From: CAVRQM01 sp963822705
Lineage (GTDB): Bacteria; Pseudomonadota; Alphaproteobacteria; Acetobacterales; Acetobacteraceae
Length of the DNA: 64,000 nucleotides
Direction of reading: 5' to 3'
NCBI GenBank assembly: GCA_963822705.1
Contig: CAWGIX010000013.1
Span: 210,247-274,246, forward strand
In this document: in pieces, positions 60,650 through 64,000 of the stretch
Numbering within the stretch: position 1 is the first letter of the stretch
Layout of the letters: each line of letters starts with the position of its first letter
Made by a program: the position numbers and the translations under genes
Notes under the pieces: generated by a model
The model's database searches: none
What the model was told of the DNA's origin: nothing
What the model saw: the letters and a program-made list of their open reading frames with translations, nothing else

Positions 60650-62647
60650 ATGTCTGGCCCGAGCACCACTCTGATCAGCCAGGGACATTCGGCCATTAAG
60701 GCCGTGAGCCTCATGTGTGACGATGCGATTCCAACATCGCTCAGCGCGGTTGTCTGGAATCCGGGACATGCCATCCCGCTGAACTCCGGGCTGGATTGGG
60801 ATCCCGGGCAATATACGGGTTTCGAGGCTCCCGACGGATCGACCGTAGTCGGCCTCGATCCCGGGGTTGCGGGCACATCGGCGATCCAGGTCGCGCCTGA
60901 CAGCAGCGAAGTCGGCATCCTGATCAACAGCAGCGACTTCATCAACGCCGGTCATGGACCGGGACCGATGCCCATCGTCCTCGAGCAGCAGTTCGACGGA
61001 TCCTACCACCCGTTCGCCGACAGCAGCATGGCGCTCAGCGCCTCGCTGGACTTGCAGGTCCCCTATATGTCCGGCGGCATGGACCAGATCGTTCTCTACA
61101 TGGAACTCCGGGACAATGTCAGCGGGCGGACCTTTGCCTACGGCCTCAACCTGTTCAGCAATACCGGCGCGCCACCGAACGGCGGCGTCTACGACTTCAT
61201 CGACCCGGTACCGGCTGCGTGGTCGTCACGTCCACCGCCGGAGAGGCATCGCCCTACGCGTCCGCATTGCCCGGCACGACAGCGTTCCAGTCCAACACCT
61301 GGACGGGGTTTCAGCATTTCAACTTCACCATGACAGCGGCCACCCTCGCTGCCGCGATTCAACTGGGCAACGAGACCATCGGCTCGAACTTCCTCTCGAG
61401 CGACGTGTCCAACTACTCGCTCATGAACGTTTCGCTCGACTCTGGAACTGGCTTACGTCACCTCGGGCGGCGCGTTCGCCTACGCCGAGAAAAACCTGAC
61501 CGTCGTGAGCACCACTGCAGCCGCTGCAGCGTCGGGTGACGGGCCGGGTGGGGGCGGCGCCACCTGTTCCATCGCCATGCAGGCAGGCCAGAACATCAAC
61601 ACCGCGGCCGGGGCGGAAACCAGCGTGCAGATGGGCGCGGGCAACGAAACCGTCGCCTCCTACGGCAACGACACCATATCCACCGGCAGCGGCGCCGACA
61701 CGGTGCTCGGCCTGGGCGCCGGGGTGAGCATAGCCGGAGGGTCGGGATCGTTCTACTTTTCCGGCGGATCGGGTGCGGCCACCATCAACGCCGGCATCAC
61801 CGGTCACGACACCATAAAGGGGGGCACCGGGACCACCTTCATCGAAGGGGGAACCGGAGGCCAAAGCGTATTGGTAGCCGGAGGCGGCATTACGTCGATA
61901 ATGGCCCAAGGCGCCAACGACTTGCTGTTCGGCGCCGCGAACGCCACCCTTCAGGCCTGCGCCGCCGGAGGCGACATGCTGGTCGGAGCCGGAGCGCCGC
62001 TGCTGATTGGGGACGTGGGCGCACAGCTGTGGGCCAGCGGCGACCAGAACGAAACCTTGCGCGGCGGTGCGGGGAACGAAACCCTGTCCGGAGGGACATC
62101 CTCCGGCTCCAACCTGCTGCAGGGCGGCGCCGGATCGGACCTGCTCGTGGCGAGCGGCTACTCGGGCAGGGATACAGTGCAGTGCGGGGCTGGTTCGGAC
62201 ACCATCATGACCGGATCCTGGGGCACGTCGGTACAGGGCTCGGCCGGCGCCGCCCTGATCGTGAATACGGGGCAGAATGCCACGTTTACGGGGGCCTCGG
62301 GAGACACCACTCTGTTCTCGGCCGGAGGAAGCATTTCCGTATCGCAGGGCTCTGGCGACCTGCTGGGTGTCCTGCTGGGAGACACCGGCGACCAGGTCGC
62401 GATCGGTAGCGGCAACTCCACGTTGTTCACTGATTGTAACGATATCCGCCTGCTATTTGCCGCGGGTCAGGACACCACGACCGACGTTTCGGGCTTCAAC
62501 AGCACCGATCAGCTAGCGCTGGCTCCGGGAAGTTCCGTGCAGTCCGAAGACGTGTATTCCGGCGTCACGGTGCTGACCCTCAATGACGGCAGTCAGATCA
62601 ACCTGTTCGGGTTCACCGACACGGCTATGACCCTGTCGCGGACATAA
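60650..62647 (+). CDS. RTX-like calcium-binding-repeat secreted protein, two frameshifts
   Basis: ATG 60650 with GGAGA upstream. Residues 1-185 have no known domain (STTLISQGHSAIKAVSLMCD, VVWNPGHAIPLNSGLDWDPG). A missing G near 61207 and an extra T near 61442 must be repaired; the middle gives VVVTSTAGEASPYASALPG and NFTMTAATLAAAIQLGNETI. From about residue 285 come degenerate glycine/aspartate nonapeptides (GAGNETVASYGNDTISTGSG, GGAGNETLSGG, LQGGAGSDLLVASG). It ends VLTLNDGSQINLFGFTDTAM, like type I secretion tails. Repaired length about 665 aa. Export by type I secretion inferred; no TolC/HlyBD genes adjacent. Confidence 0.72.
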
Positions 62648-62666
62648 CCTTCGATACAGGCCGGTG

Positions 62667-62684
62667 CGCGGTAGCGCGCTGCCG
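62667..62684 (+). terminator. hairpin after the RTX-like gene
   Basis: GCGGTAGC and GCTGCCGC arms (one G-U pair) with a very short loop, 20 bases past the stop. The remaining bases to 62909 hold nothing recognisable except the GGGAGAG ribosome site of the next gene. Confidence 0.35.
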
Positions 62685-62909
62685 CGGAGCACAGTGCGGT
62701 CCGCCCGGGGCTGGCCCGGCTTGAGCGTGGGACGCTGCCGAAGACCAGCGCCCGTCACGCCAGGAGCAGGGTTCCTGTTCGAGACTTGCATGGCCGTCTC
62801 CCGCTGATGCCACGTTCCGCAGGGGATTTGGCACGCCGTCATTGAGCCGGCCCGACCGGGTGCCTACTCTTTATCCCGCAGCGCATCGCGTTGAGGGAGA
62901 GATCGGGCC

Positions 62910-63983
62910 ATGCCGGCGACCGAGAGGGATTACAGCCTGGTGGGACGGGAGAGCCGGACCGCGCAGGAACGCGGTCTGATCTACGCGAACTGGTATGCCT
63001 CGCCGATCCCGCGCAAGCAGCTGAAGGAGTTGATGCAGCGCCGGGACGGGCCGGCAATCCGCGACACCCTCATCTGGCTCGCCGCGCTGGCGGTGTCCGG
63101 CGGCCTCGGCGTGTATTTCTGGGGCACCTGGTGGGCGGTGCCGTGCTTCGCCGTCTACGGCGTGCTCTACGGTTCCTCGACCGACTCTCGGTGGCACGAA
63201 TGCGGCCACGGCACCGCCTTCAAGACGCGCTGGCTGAATACAGTGGTCTACCACATGGCGTGCTTCATGATCTTGCGGCAGCCCACGCTCTGGCGCTGGA
63301 GCCATGCGCGCCACCATACCGATACGATCATCGTCGGCCGCGACCCGGAAATCGGGGTGCCGCGGCCGCCGGATTTTTGGGGCCTGTTCCTTAGCCTGTT
63401 GGCGCTGAAGAGCGGACCGAAGGAGCTGCGCAGCGTCGTGCTGCACGCGTTCGGCCGGCTGGATGCGGCGCAGAAAACGTATATTCCAGAAATGGAGTGG
63501 CCAAAGCTGTTTGTGGTCGCGCGCGTCTGGCTGGCGATCTTTGCCACCGTGATCGCGCTGGCCACTTACTTTCACAGCTGGCTGCCGCTGGTGCTGGTGG
63601 GCCTGCCCTCCTTCTATGGCGCGTGGTTCTACCTGATGATGGGCCTGACCCAGCACGCCGGGCTGGCGGAGGACGTGCTGGATCACCGGCTGAACAGCCG
63701 CACCGTCTACATGAACCCGATTTTCCGCTTCCTCTACTGGAACATGAACTATCATATCGAGCACCACATGTTCCCGATGGTGCCGTACCACGCCCTGCCA
63801 AAACTGCACCAGGTGATGAAGGCGGACACGCCGACGCCCTATCCCAGCCTGCTCGCGGCGTACCGCGAAATCATTCCGACGCTCATCCGCCAGCGCCGCG
63901 ATCCGACCTGGCATGTGGTGCGCACCCTGCCCGCCTCCGCCCGGCCGTTCGGGCCGCCTGCGGAGGTGAAGATGGCGGCCTGA
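62910..63983 (+). CDS. membrane fatty acid desaturase-family protein (second copy type)
   Basis: 357 aa from ATG 62910, preceded by GGGAGAG. His boxes are RWHECGHGTAFK, WSHARHHTDTII and NYHIEHHMFPMVPYHALPKL, all complete. Hydrophobic segments lie at about 53-90 and 185-245. An N-terminal segment ERDYSLVGRESRTAQERGLI and a long spacer after box two (PEIGVPRPPDFWGLFLSLLA) set it apart from the first desaturase at 1260-2222. Substrate not decidable; lipid or carotenoid/hydroxylation chemistry fits the family. The window ends 17 bases after its stop. Confidence 0.87.
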   Translation: MPATERDYSLVGRESRTAQERGLIYANWYASPIPRKQLKELMQRRDGPAIRDTLIWLAALAVSGGLGVYFWGTWWAVPCFAVYGVLYGSSTDSRWHECGHGTAFKTRWLNTVVYHMACFMILRQPTLWRWSHARHHTDTIIVGRDPEIGVPRPPDFWGLFLSLLALKSGPKELRSVVLHAFGRLDAAQKTYIPEMEWPKLFVVARVWLAIFATVIALATYFHSWLPLVLVGLPSFYGAWFYLMMGLTQHAGLAEDVLDHRLNSRTVYMNPIFRFLYWNMNYHIEHHMFPMVPYHALPKLHQVMKADTPTPYPSLLAAYREIIPTLIRQRRDPTWHVVRTLPASARPFGPPAEVKMAA

Positions 63984-64000
63984 AAACCCGCGAGGGCCGA

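Overview
The window reads as one contiguous, GC-rich (roughly two-thirds G+C by eye) alphaproteobacterial chromosome segment. Gene content and order (aroK-aroB fusion beside xerD and accA, rodZ-ispG, ptsP/lysC/ubiG, lspA-ileS-ribF, clpS-clpA, rpmH-rnpA-yidD-yidC-engB-argB) fit Rhodospirillales. The Hint-domain protein, RTX-like protein, phasin and DUF29 protein make Acetobacteraceae the most likely family. This is inference from content only. No rRNA, tRNA, CRISPR array, insertion sequence or prophage was seen.

Layout. 1-2.2 kb: end of an IlvD/EDD dehydratase overlapping an SDR dehydrogenase, then a reverse-strand desaturase. 2.3-6.9 kb: MBL hydrolase and AroKB fusion (reverse), a tiny membrane protein overlapping xerD, then accA. 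7-10.9 kb: GH15 glucoamylase, hicBA, asd. 11-19.4 kb: ClpP-like protein, ispG, rodZ, ptsP, nitronate monooxygenase, lysC, ubiG. 19.5-25.8 kb: cation/proton antiporter, mutL, pgi, DUF3035 lipoprotein. 25.8-31.3 kb: lspA-ileS-ribF and a D-threonine-aldolase-like enzyme. 31.5-36 kb: orphan livF, DUF29, glycosyltransferase and Hint protein. 36-43.9 kb: radC, map, D,D-carboxypeptidase, phasin, clpS-clpA, ABM-like and DUF1640 proteins. 43.9-48.9 kb: a short histidine-kinase-like protein divergent from the rpmH membrane-biogenesis operon, then argB. 49-53.2 kb: Acetobacteraceae-style hypothetical protein, Tat-exported oligopeptide-binding protein divergent from an M20 peptidase. 53.2-59.4 kb: DMT exporter, then the sarcosine oxidase operon soxBDAG. 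59.6-64 kb: TauE/SafE permease, RTX-like secreted protein, second desaturase.

The housekeeping genes are tightly packed with ATGA, GTGA or TAATG start/stop overlaps, which helped fix many starts. About two dozen single-base indels break otherwise well-conserved genes: ilvD-like, hicA, asd, ubiG, antiporter, mutL, pgi, lspA, DUF1640, engB, M20 peptidase, soxD, tauE and the RTX gene. Most are one-base duplications. Several of these genes are normally essential, so sequencing or assembly error is the simplest explanation. Such genes are annotated over their full reconstructed extent. The most interesting biology is the Hint/glycosyltransferase pair that shares an accessory module, the paired palindromes in front of the phasin gene, and the lower-GC stand-alone ClpP-like gene.
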